From the NCBI GenBank assembly GCA_006739055.1, contig AP019702.1, positions 5,233,388-5,297,387 of the forward strand: DNA of 64,000 nt, written 5' to 3'. The DNA is from Allostella vacuolata. Its GTDB lineage: Bacteria > Pseudomonadota > Alphaproteobacteria > ATCC43930 > Allostellaceae. Under the pieces are notes generated by a model. That model saw only the letters and a list, made by a program, of their open reading frames with translations. It did no database searches and was not told the DNA's origin. Numbering within the stretch: the first letter of the stretch is position 1; each line of letters begins with the position of its first letter. The position numbers were made by a program, and so were the translations under genes. Below are positions 24,414 to 33,012 of this stretch, in pieces.

Positions 24414-26111
24414 ATGAGCAACCAGCTTTCCGGCGCCGAGGCCTTCGTCCGGCTGCTCCAGGGCCACGACGTGAAGCACGTCTTCGGCCTGTGCGGCGAC
24501 ACCAGCCTGCCGCTCTACGACGCGCTGTTCCGCCTCGACCACGGCATGACCCATATCCTGACCCGCGACGAGCGTTCGGCCAGCTACATGGCCGACGGCT
24601 ATGCCCGGGTCACCGGCAAGGTCGGCATCTGCGAGGGCCCGTCGGGCGGCGGCGCCACCTACATCCTGCCGGGCGTGGTCGAGGCCAACGAGTCGTCGAT
24701 CCCGATCCTGGCGGTGACCACCGACATCTCGGTCAGCGGCCGCGACCGCTACACCCTGACCGAGCTCGACCAGGAAAGCCTGTTCCGGCCGCTGTCGAAG
24801 TGGAACCGGGTGCTGAACCGCGCCGCCGACATCCCCAAGGTGGTGCGCGGGGCCTTCACCCACATGACCAGCGCCAAGCCGGGTGCGGCCCATATCGGCC
24901 TGCCCTTCGACGTGCAGAAGGACCCGGTCGACGAGTCCGACGTCTGGGCCGATCCCGCGCTGGGCCACTACCCCTCGCGCCGCTTCGGGCCCGACCCAGA
25001 GATGGTGGCGCGCGCGGCCGAGGCGCTGCTGTCGGCCAAGAATCCGCTCTTCATCTGCGGCGGCGGCATCGTCATCGCCGGCGGCGAGGCGGCGCTCGTG
25101 CAGCTCGCCGAATGGCTGGGGGCGGCGGTCGCCACCACCATCTCCGGCCAGGGCTCGATCCCGGAGGACCACCCGCTGGCGGTCGGCGTGGTCGGCTCGA
25201 ACGGCGGCACGCCGATGACCCGGGCGCTCGTCGACATGGCCGACCTGGTCGTCTTCGTCGGCTGCCGCGCCGGCTCGGTCACCACCGAGCGCTGGCGGCA
25301 CCCGCTGCCGGGCCGGGTCCCGGTCGTCCACATCGACGCCGACCCGGGCGTCTTCGGCGCCACCTACAAGACCCAGGTAGCGATGCTGTCCGACGCCCGG
25401 CTGGCGCTGGAGGCGATCCTGGCCGAGGTGAAGACGGCCCCCCGGCCGGCGATCGGCCGCCTGCTCGACGCGGCCGCCATCGCCAAGGCCAAGCGCGAGA
25501 AGTTCGGCGCCTTCGCCGCCCTCGCCCAGTCCGACGAGACGCCGATCCGGCCCGAGCGGGTGGTGGCGACGCTGCAGAAGCTGCTGCCCAACGACGCCGT
25601 CCTGGTCTGCGACCCGGGCACGCCCTGCCCCTACTTCTCGGGCTACTACGAGTTCAAGGCGAGCGGCCGGCACTTCATCTCCAACCGGGCGCACGGCGCG
25701 CTCGGCTACTCCATGTCGGCGGCGGTCGGGGCCTGGTACGGGCGGCCGCAGTCCAAGGTGCTGTCGATCATGGGCGACGGCTCGTTCGGCTTCACGGTCG
25801 GCGAGATGGAGACGATCGTGCGCCAGAAGGTGCCGCTGACGATGATCGTCTTCTCGAACAGCGTCTATGGCTGGATCAAGGCGGGCCAGAAGACCGGCTT
25901 CGACGCCCGCTACTTCTCGGTCGACTTCTCGCGCACCGACCACGCCAAGGTCGCCGAGGCGTTCGGGGTGAAGGCCTGGACGGTCCGCGACCCGGCCGAC
26001 CTGGAAGGCACCCTGCGCAAGGCGCTGGAGACCGACGGGCCGACCCTGGTCGACATCCACGCTCAGCCGCTGCAGGACGCCAAGGCCCCCGTCTCGGAGT
26101 GGGTGGCCTGA
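24414..26111 (+). CDS. Thiamine pyrophosphate-dependent enzyme (acetolactate synthase-like)
   Basis: A 565-aa protein with the three-domain layout of the acetolactate synthase/benzoylformate decarboxylase superfamily. The N-terminal domain has the catalytic glutamate in TRDERSASYMADGYAR; a central domain follows; the C-terminal TPP motif runs from MGDGSFGFTVGEME to FSNSVYG. The position after the catalytic segment reads CEGPSGGGATY rather than the TSGPGATN of true acetolactate synthases, and no FAD-domain signature is obvious, so it is likely a 2-oxoacid decarboxylase or lyase of unknown substrate. Start at the ATG at 24414 after CGGGGGA. It shares its operator with the divergent GntR gene. 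Confidence 0.9.
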   Translation: MSNQLSGAEAFVRLLQGHDVKHVFGLCGDTSLPLYDALFRLDHGMTHILTRDERSASYMADGYARVTGKVGICEGPSGGGATYILPGVVEANESSIPILAVTTDISVSGRDRYTLTELDQESLFRPLSKWNRVLNRAADIPKVVRGAFTHMTSAKPGAAHIGLPFDVQKDPVDESDVWADPALGHYPSRRFGPDPEMVARAAEALLSAKNPLFICGGGIVIAGGEAALVQLAEWLGAAVATTISGQGSIPEDHPLAVGVVGSNGGTPMTRALVDMADLVVFVGCRAGSVTTERWRHPLPGRVPVVHIDADPGVFGATYKTQVAMLSDARLALEAILAEVKTAPRPAIGRLLDAAAIAKAKREKFGAFAALAQSDETPIRPERVVATLQKLLPNDAVLVCDPGTPCPYFSGYYEFKASGRHFISNRAHGALGYSMSAAVGAWYGRPQSKVLSIMGDGSFGFTVGEMETIVRQKVPLTMIVFSNSVYGWIKAGQKTGFDARYFSVDFSRTDHAKVAEAFGVKAWTVRDPADLEGTLRKALETDGPTLVDIHAQPLQDAKAPVSEWVA

Positions 26112-26152
26112 CGAACGGCTGACCTGACGACCGGCTGACCTGACGACCGGCC
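26109..26152. repeat. 16-bp tandem repeat starting at the TPP-enzyme stop codon
   Basis: TGACGAACGGCTGACC (26109-26124), TGACGACCGGCTGACC (26125-26140) and a partial third copy TGACGACCGGCC (26141-26152). The first TGA is the stop codon of the TPP-enzyme gene, so each unit repeats an in-sequence TGA. It looks like slippage duplication at the gene's end. Confidence 0.7.
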
Positions 26153-26189
26153 GGGGCCGGACGGGGCTCATCCCCCGCCTGGCCCCGGC
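26150..26189. terminator. GC-rich hairpin between convergent genes
   Basis: A perfect 9-bp outer stem, GCCGGGGCC (26150-26158) with GGCCCCGGC (26181-26189), encloses a shorter 5-bp inner stem (26162-26166 with 26173-26177). It lies between the TPP-enzyme stop (26111) and the stop of the convergent DUF1513 gene (26208). No U tract is seen, so factor-independent termination is only probable. Confidence 0.55.
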
Positions 26190-26207
26190 GCATCGTCCCC
26201 CGGCGGG

Positions 26208-27323
26208 CTATCCCCGCAGGGACAGGAGATGGTTGTCCCAGCGTCCCCGGGCGGCGAGCGCCCCGGCCAGAGGCACGCCCTCGCCCGTGCCGGCATCGAA
26301 ACGGCCGGCGCCGCCGAGGCCGCTGGCGACGATGAAGCCGCCGTCCGGCCCCGCGGCCGCGATGCCGCAGCCGTCCGGCACGGCGGCGGCGGACAGCACC
26401 CGGCCGGTCTCGACGTCCCAGAAGGTGGCGAGATTGCCCCGCGGCGACGACACCCCCAGCACCCGCCCGGCCGCATCCATGGCCGCGCTGCCGCAATACT
26501 GGCGCATCGCCCGCAGCGTCGGGGGGGCGGCCTCGAAGAGGCGCAGCTCCGGCTCGCCCGGGCGATGGGTCCCGACCAGCGGGACCAGGTCCACCATCGG
26601 TCCCTCATACTGCGCGGCGAAGGCGACCTGGCCGTCGCCGGCGATCGCCAGGTGGCGGATGCCGAGCGGCCCCAGCCCGGCCGGCGGGCGCAGGACGGCG
26701 CGCAGCCGCCCGTCGCCGGCATCGAGATAGGCGAGCGTCGAATCCATCCCGCCGGTGTTGAGCTTCATCCGCGGCGCATCGAGGTGGGTGACGATGCCGC
26801 CATTGGCGACGACCAGCGTGCGCCCGTCGGGCAGCAGGCGGACATCGTGCGGGTCGAGCCCGCCCGAGTCCCAGGCGGCGACCGGGGCGTAGCCGCGGTC
26901 GGCCGCATAGACGCCGATCACCCCGCGCTCGCCCGCATAGTCGGATTCCGACGCGTAGAAGAGGCTGCCGTCGGCCGAGAAGATGCCATGGCCGTTGAAG
27001 CGCCGGCCGGGCGCATTGGCCACCAGGCCGCGGACCGTGCCGGTCGCCAGGTCGAGGATCGCCAGGTAGGTCCCGGGGCGCCGGGCGCAGGCGACCGCCT
27101 CCGCCCGGCCCGGCCGCTGCGCGAAGCCATGCCCACGCGCCGGCAGGGCAAGGTCGAAGGCGGCGTTGCCGTCGCCGTCGAAGGCGCTGGCGAAGAAGCG
27201 CTTGCCGGCATCGACCCGGGCGCCGAGCCAGTGCGGCCGGACGGACGCCCGCACTGGTGGGGCCACGGCCAGCAGCGCGCCGGCGAGGCCGCCGGCCAGG
27301 ACGTCGCGACGATGCAGCATCAT
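26208..27323 (-). CDS. DUF1513 family exported protein
   Basis: A 371-aa protein of the DUF1513 family, a beta-propeller-like exported protein that recurs beside imelysin and di-haem genes. The N-terminus MMLHRRDVLAGGLAGALLAV is a twin-arginine signal. The body shows repeated short strands with PDGRTLVVANGGIVTHLD and DPHDVRLLPDG. I chose the ATG at 27323 because GAGGGAG lies 8 bases upstream. It is the last gene of the imelysin operon and presumably works in the periplasm in the same iron or haem-linked process. Molecular function is unknown. Confidence 0.88.
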   Translation of the reverse strand: MMLHRRDVLAGGLAGALLAVAPPVRASVRPHWLGARVDAGKRFFASAFDGDGNAAFDLALPARGHGFAQRPGRAEAVACARRPGTYLAILDLATGTVRGLVANAPGRRFNGHGIFSADGSLFYASESDYAGERGVIGVYAADRGYAPVAAWDSGGLDPHDVRLLPDGRTLVVANGGIVTHLDAPRMKLNTGGMDSTLAYLDAGDGRLRAVLRPPAGLGPLGIRHLAIAGDGQVAFAAQYEGPMVDLVPLVGTHRPGEPELRLFEAAPPTLRAMRQYCGSAAMDAAGRVLGVSSPRGNLATFWDVETGRVLSAAAVPDGCGIAAAGPDGGFIVASGLGGAGRFDAGTGEGVPLAGALAARGRWDNHLLSLRG

Positions 27324-27336
27324 GGCGGTCACTCCC

Positions 27337-28452
27337 TCAATCCCCGTCGAGCGCGTTGAAGCCGAGCGGGATGCCCAGCGCCTCGGTCAGCCGCTGGGCG
27401 ATCAGCGCCTTCAGCGCCGCGGTCTCGCGCACCAGCCGCTCGGCCGCCGGTCGGCGCTTCGCATCCTCGACCGCGGATTCGAGCGGCGGCCGGATCGCCT
27501 CGGCGGTCGCCCGGACCTGGGCGAAGGCGCGGCGCAGCAGATCGTCCAGCGCCGCGTCGCCGGCAGGGCCGCGGACCACCGCGGAGAAGCCGTCCTTCCC
27601 CTCGTAGAGGGCTGCGCCCGCGGCCAGGTCGAGGCGGATGTTCTCGAGCGAGCGGCCGCTGCGCCAGGCCTCCGCCAGGCGCGGCCGGGCCGCCTGGATC
27701 GCACTGCCCAGCGGACGCGCCAGCTTGTGGTCCGACACCAGCTCGACCGACAGGTGCAGCGCCTTGACGAAGTCGAGCGTCGCCTCGCGCGGGTGCTGGT
27801 AGGGGGAATCGGCGGCGCCGGCCGCGGCCATCACCTTCAGGAAGGGGCGATCGCCGCCGACCCACTCGTGATGCACGTCGGCCGCCATCCGGGCGAGGTT
27901 GCCGGTCACCGAACGCAGCACCAGGCAGCGCCGCTTCGCGCCGTCGTCGCCGGCCAGAAGCAACGTTTCCGCCCCGTCCGCGAACATCAGCCGCTCCAGC
28001 GCGGGAAAGCCCTGGGCGGCCACGTTGCCGCGGCCGAACGCATCCGGCTCCAGCGCCGCCGGGTCGGCCTTGGCCAGCAGCTCCTCCAGGGCGCGGCCGA
28101 CGCTGTTGCGCGGGTCCGGCCAGAAGGCGATGCGCGCCGAGCGGGAAAAATACTCGACCGGGCCGAAGCGGACGTGCTGGATGCGCTGCCAGGCATCGGA
28201 GGCATCCGCATAGCGCCGCCGGAGCTCGACCAGCGGCGTCCGGCCGGGCTGGTCGCAGAAGGCGCGGGCCCCCGCATCGAGCGCCGCCGTCGCCTTGGCC
28301 AGCGCCTCGTAGCGCGGCACGACATAGCCGGTCGCCAGCGCCTCGTTGAGGCGGCGATAGACCGCCTCGTCCAGTTCCGCGGCCCGCCCGCCGGCGGTCG
28401 TCATCGCCAGGACCGCGAGGGCGGCCAGGGATCGCATCACCAGGGCCCGCAT
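27337..28452 (-). CDS. Imelysin family protein, second copy
   Basis: Imelysin-like (peptidase M75 type) exported protein of 371 aa, with a signal peptide MRSLAALAVLAMTTAGGRAA. The imelysin fold is recognised from VEYFSRSARIAFWPDPRN, QGFPALERLMF and the C-terminal AIAQRLTEALGIPLGFNALDGD-like ending. The GxHxxE motif of classical imelysins is altered here: G-F-P-A-L-E has Pro in place of His, as in the divergent paralogues that accompany di-haem genes. It begins 11 bases after the di-haem gene. Probably an envelope iron-uptake or iron-sensing component. Confidence 0.87.
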   Translation of the reverse strand: MRALVMRSLAALAVLAMTTAGGRAAELDEAVYRRLNEALATGYVVPRYEALAKATAALDAGARAFCDQPGRTPLVELRRRYADASDAWQRIQHVRFGPVEYFSRSARIAFWPDPRNSVGRALEELLAKADPAALEPDAFGRGNVAAQGFPALERLMFADGAETLLLAGDDGAKRRCLVLRSVTGNLARMAADVHHEWVGGDRPFLKVMAAAGAADSPYQHPREATLDFVKALHLSVELVSDHKLARPLGSAIQAARPRLAEAWRSGRSLENIRLDLAAGAALYEGKDGFSAVVRGPAGDAALDDLLRRAFAQVRATAEAIRPPLESAVEDAKRRPAAERLVRETAALKALIAQRLTEALGIPLGFNALDGD

Positions 28453-28463
28453 GGCTTGGCTCC

Positions 28464-29951
28464 TTAAAGCGACTTGAGGAAGGCGAGCAGGGCCTCGCGC
28501 TCGTGCCGGCTCATCGCCACCACCTTGCGCTGCGCCGCCTCGGCCTCGCCGCCGTGCCACAGGATGGCCTCCAGCGGCGAGCGGGCCCGCCCGTCATGCA
28601 GAAAGAAATTGTTGCCGTTGACCGTGTCGGTCAGCCCGATGCCCCAGAGTGGCGGGGTGCGCCACTCGCGCCCGTCGGCCAGCCCCTCGGGCCGCTGGTC
28701 GGCCAGGCCCTCGCCCATGTCGTGCAGCAGCAGGTCGGTGTAGGGCCAGATGAGCTGGCCGGACAGTTCCGGCCGGGCCGGATGGGACCCGGTCACGAAT
28801 TTCGGCCGATGGCAGGCCGTGCAGCCGCTCGCATAGAAGAGCCGCTTGCCCTCCAGCACCTGGGGGTCGTCGACGTTGCGCCGGGCCGGCACCGCCAGGT
28901 GGCGTGAATAGAAGGCAACCAGATCGAACATGGCCGGCACCACCTCGACCGCGCCCTGGCCGTGGGCGCCGTGCGGGGCGGACCGGCACGCCGCCTGGGC
29001 CGGGGTGCAGTCGCCCCAGGGGTCGCGCGACAGCGGGGTGGACAGGCCGATGTCGCCCGAAAAGGCATCGGCCACCTGCTGGGCGACGGTCGGCTGCCCC
29101 GCCTTCCAGCCGAACCGGCCGAGCATGACGCGCTCCTGCTCCCGGCTCCACACCCGGTTCGCCCGGCCCGAGATGCCGTCGCCGTCCTGGTCCTCCGGGT
29201 CGGCCAGGGCCAGGATGTCGGCCTCCGGGACCAGCTCCAGCAGGCCGAGGCCGATCATCGGCGGCGTCAGGCGCGGCGACATCATGGCCCGGGGGTGGAG
29301 CGGCCCGTAGTGGAGGCCGGCGATCGAATAGCTCGGACGGCGCAGATGGGCCACCGTGCCGTCGGCCAGCCGGACCGGCTCCTCCTTGTAGGCGATCTCC
29401 ATCGTCCCCTCGGCCAGATGGCCCTGGACCGAGAAGTTCTGCAGCTGCCCGCCATAGGTCGGCTCGGGAATGACCGCGGCCTTGAGGGTGGAGAGCCGCT
29501 CCATCTGCTCGGGCGTCTCCGGCGGGACCGACAGGCGAAGGAACAGCGACACCGCCGCCTCGCCCGGCGTCGGCACCCGCCCGCGGCCGTCCTTCAGGTG
29601 GCAGGACTGGCAGGACCGGGCGTTCCACAAGGGACCGAGCCCGTCCGACGAGCGGGTCGAGCTCGGCGCCGACACCCAGAGCTTGCGGAAGATGCCGTCC
29701 CCGACCTTGAAGTCGAGCTGGCGCTCGAACGACAGGTTGGCGGACGGGTGCGAGAACACGCTGGTGTTGATCGGGTGCCGCCCGGTGGCGGCCCCGCCCG
29801 GATTGTCCTCGTACGCCTCCGGCCGCGAGAAATCGGCGGTCGGGCGGACGACTTCCGGCAGTCCGGCGATCTCGGGCAGTGCCGGGCCGGCCGCCGCCGG
29901 TCCGGTCAGCAACAGCGACAATGCGGCGGCGGCCCCTGCTCGTATGCCCAT
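28464..29951 (-). CDS. Di-haem oxidoreductase (thiol oxidoreductase-like c-type cytochrome)
   Basis: Exported c-type cytochrome of 495 aa, with a signal peptide ending near TGPAAAGPA. Two haem-binding motifs are present: CQSCH (Cys114, Cys117, His118) and CTACH (Cys377, Cys380, His381). The family, annotated as di-haem oxidoreductase or thiol oxidoreductase, is distantly like MauG-type di-haem peroxidases and is regularly sandwiched between two imelysin genes, as here. It starts 22 bases after the first imelysin gene. It may change the redox state of periplasmic iron or of a partner protein; this is inference from context. Confidence 0.9.
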   Translation of the reverse strand: MGIRAGAAAALSLLLTGPAAAGPALPEIAGLPEVVRPTADFSRPEAYEDNPGGAATGRHPINTSVFSHPSANLSFERQLDFKVGDGIFRKLWVSAPSSTRSSDGLGPLWNARSCQSCHLKDGRGRVPTPGEAAVSLFLRLSVPPETPEQMERLSTLKAAVIPEPTYGGQLQNFSVQGHLAEGTMEIAYKEEPVRLADGTVAHLRRPSYSIAGLHYGPLHPRAMMSPRLTPPMIGLGLLELVPEADILALADPEDQDGDGISGRANRVWSREQERVMLGRFGWKAGQPTVAQQVADAFSGDIGLSTPLSRDPWGDCTPAQAACRSAPHGAHGQGAVEVVPAMFDLVAFYSRHLAVPARRNVDDPQVLEGKRLFYASGCTACHRPKFVTGSHPARPELSGQLIWPYTDLLLHDMGEGLADQRPEGLADGREWRTPPLWGIGLTDTVNGNNFFLHDGRARSPLEAILWHGGEAEAAQRKVVAMSRHEREALLAFLKSL

Positions 29952-29973
29952 GATCGTCCGGCTATCGTTTCGG

Positions 29974-31251
29974 TTACTTCGCGAAGATCTTGGCCGGGTC
30001 GTCGAGGCTGTCGGACCCCTCGAACTTGATCGGCTTCAGCTTGAGGTCGGCCACCACGCGTTCCAGCGTGCGGGTCTGGTCGGTGAGCGCGTCGATCGCG
30101 GCCTGCACCACGGCATTGCCCTCGGCATTGTCCGGCCCGATCATCTGGTCGTAGGCCTCCTTGGTCTCGGCCCGCTCCTTCATCCGGCGCATCGCCGCCT
30201 CGGAGGCTTCCAGCTTGGTGCGCATCTCGGCCGCCAGGCCCGCGTTGGTCGCCTGGACCAGGTCGGCCGGCGACGGGCCCTTCACCTCGCTGCCGTCGGT
30301 GCGCCTGTAGCTGCCGAACCACACCGAGCGGATGCCGACCACGTTGTAGTAGTGGCTGTTGTGGGTGTTGTCCGAGAAGCAGTCATGCTCTTCCTCGGGG
30401 TCGTGCAGCATCAGGCCGAGCTTCATCCGCTCGCCGGCCAGCTCGCCGTAGGACAGGCTGCCGACGCCCGTCAGGATGGCAGTGATGCCGCCGTCGGGCC
30501 CGCCCTTGGCCAGCGCCTTGCGGGCCTTGCCGTTCTTCGCCCACTGCTTCGTCATCCAGCCGAGGTCGTCGACCAGCAGGTCGGTCGCCACCTGGAGATA
30601 CTGCGCCCGGCGGTCGCAATGGCCGTTGGTGCAGGCGCTGCCCTTGGCATAGTCGGTCCAGGGCCGGTTGCCGGCGCCGGGACCGTTGCCGTTCAGGTCC
30701 TGGCCCCACAGCAGGAACTCGATCGCGTGCCAGCCGACGGCGACGTTCGCCTCGACCCCGCCCAGCTCGTGCAGCCGCTCCGAGATCAGCTTCTTGGTGA
30801 TCTTCCTCGCGTCGATCGTCTTGCCGCCGAACTTGATCTTGGGGTTGGCGATGACGTTGGCGGTGTAGAGCGGGTTCTCGTCGCTCTCGGAGCCGTAGGA
30901 GCTGTCGACATAGTCGATCAGGCCCTCGTCCAGCGGCCAGCCGTTCACCTTGCCTTCCCAGCCGTCGACGATGGCGTTGCCGAAGCGGAACACTTCCGTC
31001 TGCTGGTAGGGGACGCGGGCCGCGAGCCAGGCCGTCCGGGCCGCCTTCAGCGTCGCCTCGCCGGGCTGCTCCACCAGCGCGCCGACCGTCTTCTTCAAGG
31101 CCTCGGCGCCCGTGAGCGCGTCCTGGTACATCGCCTGGGCGATGTCGCCATAGGTCGAGACGATCTGGCGCTTGTCGGCGGCCTCGGCAGCCAGTGCCGG
31201 CACGAGGGCCGCGACGAATCCGAGGGCGAACAGATGCTTGGCGACGGACAC
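29974..31251 (-). CDS. Imelysin family protein with intact GxHxxE motif
   Basis: Periplasmic imelysin (IrpA-like, M75-type) protein, 425 aa. It keeps the GxHxxE signature at residues 173-178 (GWHAIEFLLWGQD), the proposed metal-binding motif. The start is read as GTG at 31251, giving VSVAKHLFALGFVAALVPALAAEA, because a strong GGAGGAGG sequence lies 7-8 bases upstream; GTG at 31260 would overlap that site. A Fur-type box lies 48 bases upstream. It heads a four-gene operon with the di-haem protein, a second imelysin and DUF1513. Family members are iron-regulated, and IrpA is needed for iron uptake in cyanobacteria. Confidence 0.92.
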   Translation of the reverse strand: MSVAKHLFALGFVAALVPALAAEAADKRQIVSTYGDIAQAMYQDALTGAEALKKTVGALVEQPGEATLKAARTAWLAARVPYQQTEVFRFGNAIVDGWEGKVNGWPLDEGLIDYVDSSYGSESDENPLYTANVIANPKIKFGGKTIDARKITKKLISERLHELGGVEANVAVGWHAIEFLLWGQDLNGNGPGAGNRPWTDYAKGSACTNGHCDRRAQYLQVATDLLVDDLGWMTKQWAKNGKARKALAKGGPDGGITAILTGVGSLSYGELAGERMKLGLMLHDPEEEHDCFSDNTHNSHYYNVVGIRSVWFGSYRRTDGSEVKGPSPADLVQATNAGLAAEMRTKLEASEAAMRRMKERAETKEAYDQMIGPDNAEGNAVVQAAIDALTDQTRTLERVVADLKLKPIKFEGSDSLDDPAKIFAK

Positions 31252-31298
31252 GGTCTTCACCTCCTCCAGGGTTCGTTGCGGCCAGACCATAGTGCAAC

Positions 31299-31313
31299 TG
31301 ATAATGACTGTCA
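31299..31313 (-). promoter_or_regulatory. Fur-type box upstream of the imelysin operon
   Basis: TGATAATGACTGTCA matches the 7-1-7 inverted-repeat Fur consensus (TGATAATNATTATCA) at all but two specified positions. It lies 48 bases before the imelysin GTG and 150 bases before soxB. Iron repression of the imelysin operon is inferred. In alphaproteobacteria the actual regulator could be Fur, Mur or an Irr-type protein. Confidence 0.65.
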
Positions 31314-31463
31314 TGCTTGCCGGACTATGCGGCAATGCGACGCTGCCGTCCGGCGGCCCGCTCCGCGGTGGACCCGGGGCGCGCTCCGCGGCGGCATTGC
31401 AAGGGCCCGCGGGTCCGATTAGCGTGTCGGCGCACCCATACGGCGATCGGACACCGTCCGCAG

Positions 31464-32717
31464 ATGACGCGATATTCGGCTTTCGGCCTCCTGACCAAGG
31501 CATTCGGCGGCCATGCCGGCTGGGGCCGCGCCTGGCGCGACCCGGCGCCGAAGGCCTCCTACGATGTCGTCATCATCGGCGGCGGCGGCCATGGGCTCGC
31601 CAGCGCCTATTACCTCGCCAAGGAGCACGGCATCACCAACGTGGCGGTGCTGGAGAAGGGGCCGATCGGCCTCGGCAACACCGGCCGCAACACCACGATC
31701 GTGCGCTCCAACTACCTCCTGCCCGAGAACAACCATTTCTACGAATGGTCGCTCAAGCTGTGGGAAGGGCTGGAGCAGGACATCAACTACAACGTGATGA
31801 TGAGCCAGCGCGGCGTCCTCAACCTGTTCCATTCGGACGCGCAGAAGGCCGCCGCCGCCCGGCGCGGCAACGCCATGCGCCTGATCGGCGTCGATGCCGA
31901 GCTGCTCGACCGCGAGCAGGTGCGCGCGATGGTCCCCCTGCTCGACTTCGACAATGCCCGCTTCCCGGTGATGGGCGGCCTGCTGCAGCCGCGCGGCGGC
32001 ACCGCCCGGCACGATGCCGTGGCCTGGGGCTTCGCGCGCGCCGCCGACGCCCGCGGGGTCGACATCATCCAGCATTGCGAGGTGACCGGCATCCGCCGCG
32101 AGGGCGACCGCGTCGTCGGCGTCGAGACGACGCGCGGCTTCATCGGCGCCGGCAAGGTGGGCATGGCGGTCGCCGGCAACACCTCGCGGGTCGCGGCCAT
32201 GGCCGGCCTCAGGCTCCCGATCGAGAGCCACGTGCTCCAGGCCTTCGTCACCGAGGGGCTGAAGCCCCTGGTCGACACGGTCGTCACCTTCGGCGCCGGG
32301 CACTTCTACATCAGCCAGTCGGACAAGGGTGGCCTCGTCTTCGGCGGCGACCTGGACGGCTACAACTCCTATGCCCAGCGCGGCACCCTGCAGATGGTGG
32401 AGCACGTCTTCGCCGCCGGGGTCGCCATGATGCCGTGCCTGTCGCGCCTGCGCGTGCTGCGGCAGTGGGGCGGGGTCATGGACATGACGATGGACGGCTC
32501 GCCGCTCATCTGCCGGACCCCGGTCGAGGGGCTCTACCTCAACGGCGGCTGGTGCTATGGCGGCTTCAAGGCGACACCCGGCTCGGGCTGGTGCTTCGCC
32601 CACACCATCGCCAACGACGCCCCGCACCGGCTGAACGCGGCGATGACGATCGAGCGCTTCCGCGACGGGCGGCTCATGGACGAACGCGGCACCGGCCCCT
32701 GGCCGTGGGCGCAATAG
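31464..32717 (+). CDS. soxB: Sarcosine oxidase subunit beta
   Basis: FAD-binding catalytic subunit of heterotetrameric sarcosine oxidase, which demethylates sarcosine to glycine and passes the methyl carbon to tetrahydrofolate; 417 aa. The dinucleotide-binding motif IIGGGGHGLASAYYL lies at about residues 37-51, and GNTGRNTTIVRSNYL is the family's flavin-site segment. I chose the ATG at 31464 (MTRYSAFGLLTKAFGGH), the standard SoxB N-terminus. It begins the soxB-soxD-soxA-soxG order typical of proteobacteria, and diverges from the imelysin operon. Confidence 0.95.
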   Translation: MTRYSAFGLLTKAFGGHAGWGRAWRDPAPKASYDVVIIGGGGHGLASAYYLAKEHGITNVAVLEKGPIGLGNTGRNTTIVRSNYLLPENNHFYEWSLKLWEGLEQDINYNVMMSQRGVLNLFHSDAQKAAAARRGNAMRLIGVDAELLDREQVRAMVPLLDFDNARFPVMGGLLQPRGGTARHDAVAWGFARAADARGVDIIQHCEVTGIRREGDRVVGVETTRGFIGAGKVGMAVAGNTSRVAAMAGLRLPIESHVLQAFVTEGLKPLVDTVVTFGAGHFYISQSDKGGLVFGGDLDGYNSYAQRGTLQMVEHVFAAGVAMMPCLSRLRVLRQWGGVMDMTMDGSPLICRTPVEGLYLNGGWCYGGFKATPGSGWCFAHTIANDAPHRLNAAMTIERFRDGRLMDERGTGPWPWAQ

Positions 32718-32736
32718 CAGGACCGGGAACCGGGAT

Positions 32737-33012
32737 ATGCATCTCATCACCTGCCCCTGGTGCGGCCCGCGCGACGAGGCGGAATTCGCCTATCGCGGCG
32801 ATGCGACCGTCGCACGGCCGGCTGCCGACGCCGGCATCGATGCCTTCTACGACTACGTCTACACCCGCGCCAACCCGCGCGGCTGGCACACCGAATGGTG
32901 GCACCACGCCGCCGGCTGCCACCAGTTCGTGAAGGTGGTGCGCCACACCCTGACCCACGCCATCGCCGCGACCGGCAAGCCCACCGACACCCTGCCGGTG
33001 CCGGCCGAATGA
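32737..33012 (+). CDS. soxD: Sarcosine oxidase subunit delta
   Basis: Small zinc-binding subunit, 91 aa. The zinc ligands known for this subunit are visible as Cys6 and Cys9 (TCPWCG) and His57 with Cys61 (WWHHAAGCHQF), the same 4-residue spacing as in characterised SoxD. It starts 19 bases after soxB, and its stop overlaps the soxA start by 4 bases (ATGA). Confidence 0.95.
   Translation: MHLITCPWCGPRDEAEFAYRGDATVARPAADAGIDAFYDYVYTRANPRGWHTEWWHHAAGCHQFVKVVRHTLTHAIAATGKPTDTLPVPAE

Noticed and set aside
24414-26111. Naming the TPP enzyme acetolactate synthase (ilvB)
   Set aside because: The TSGPGATN segment of acetolactate synthases is replaced, no regulatory subunit gene is adjacent, and the context is catabolic.
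31370-31416. GGACCCG/CGGGTCC inverted repeat upstream of soxB
   Set aside because: A 7-bp stem with a loop of more than 30 bases is expected by chance at this GC content.
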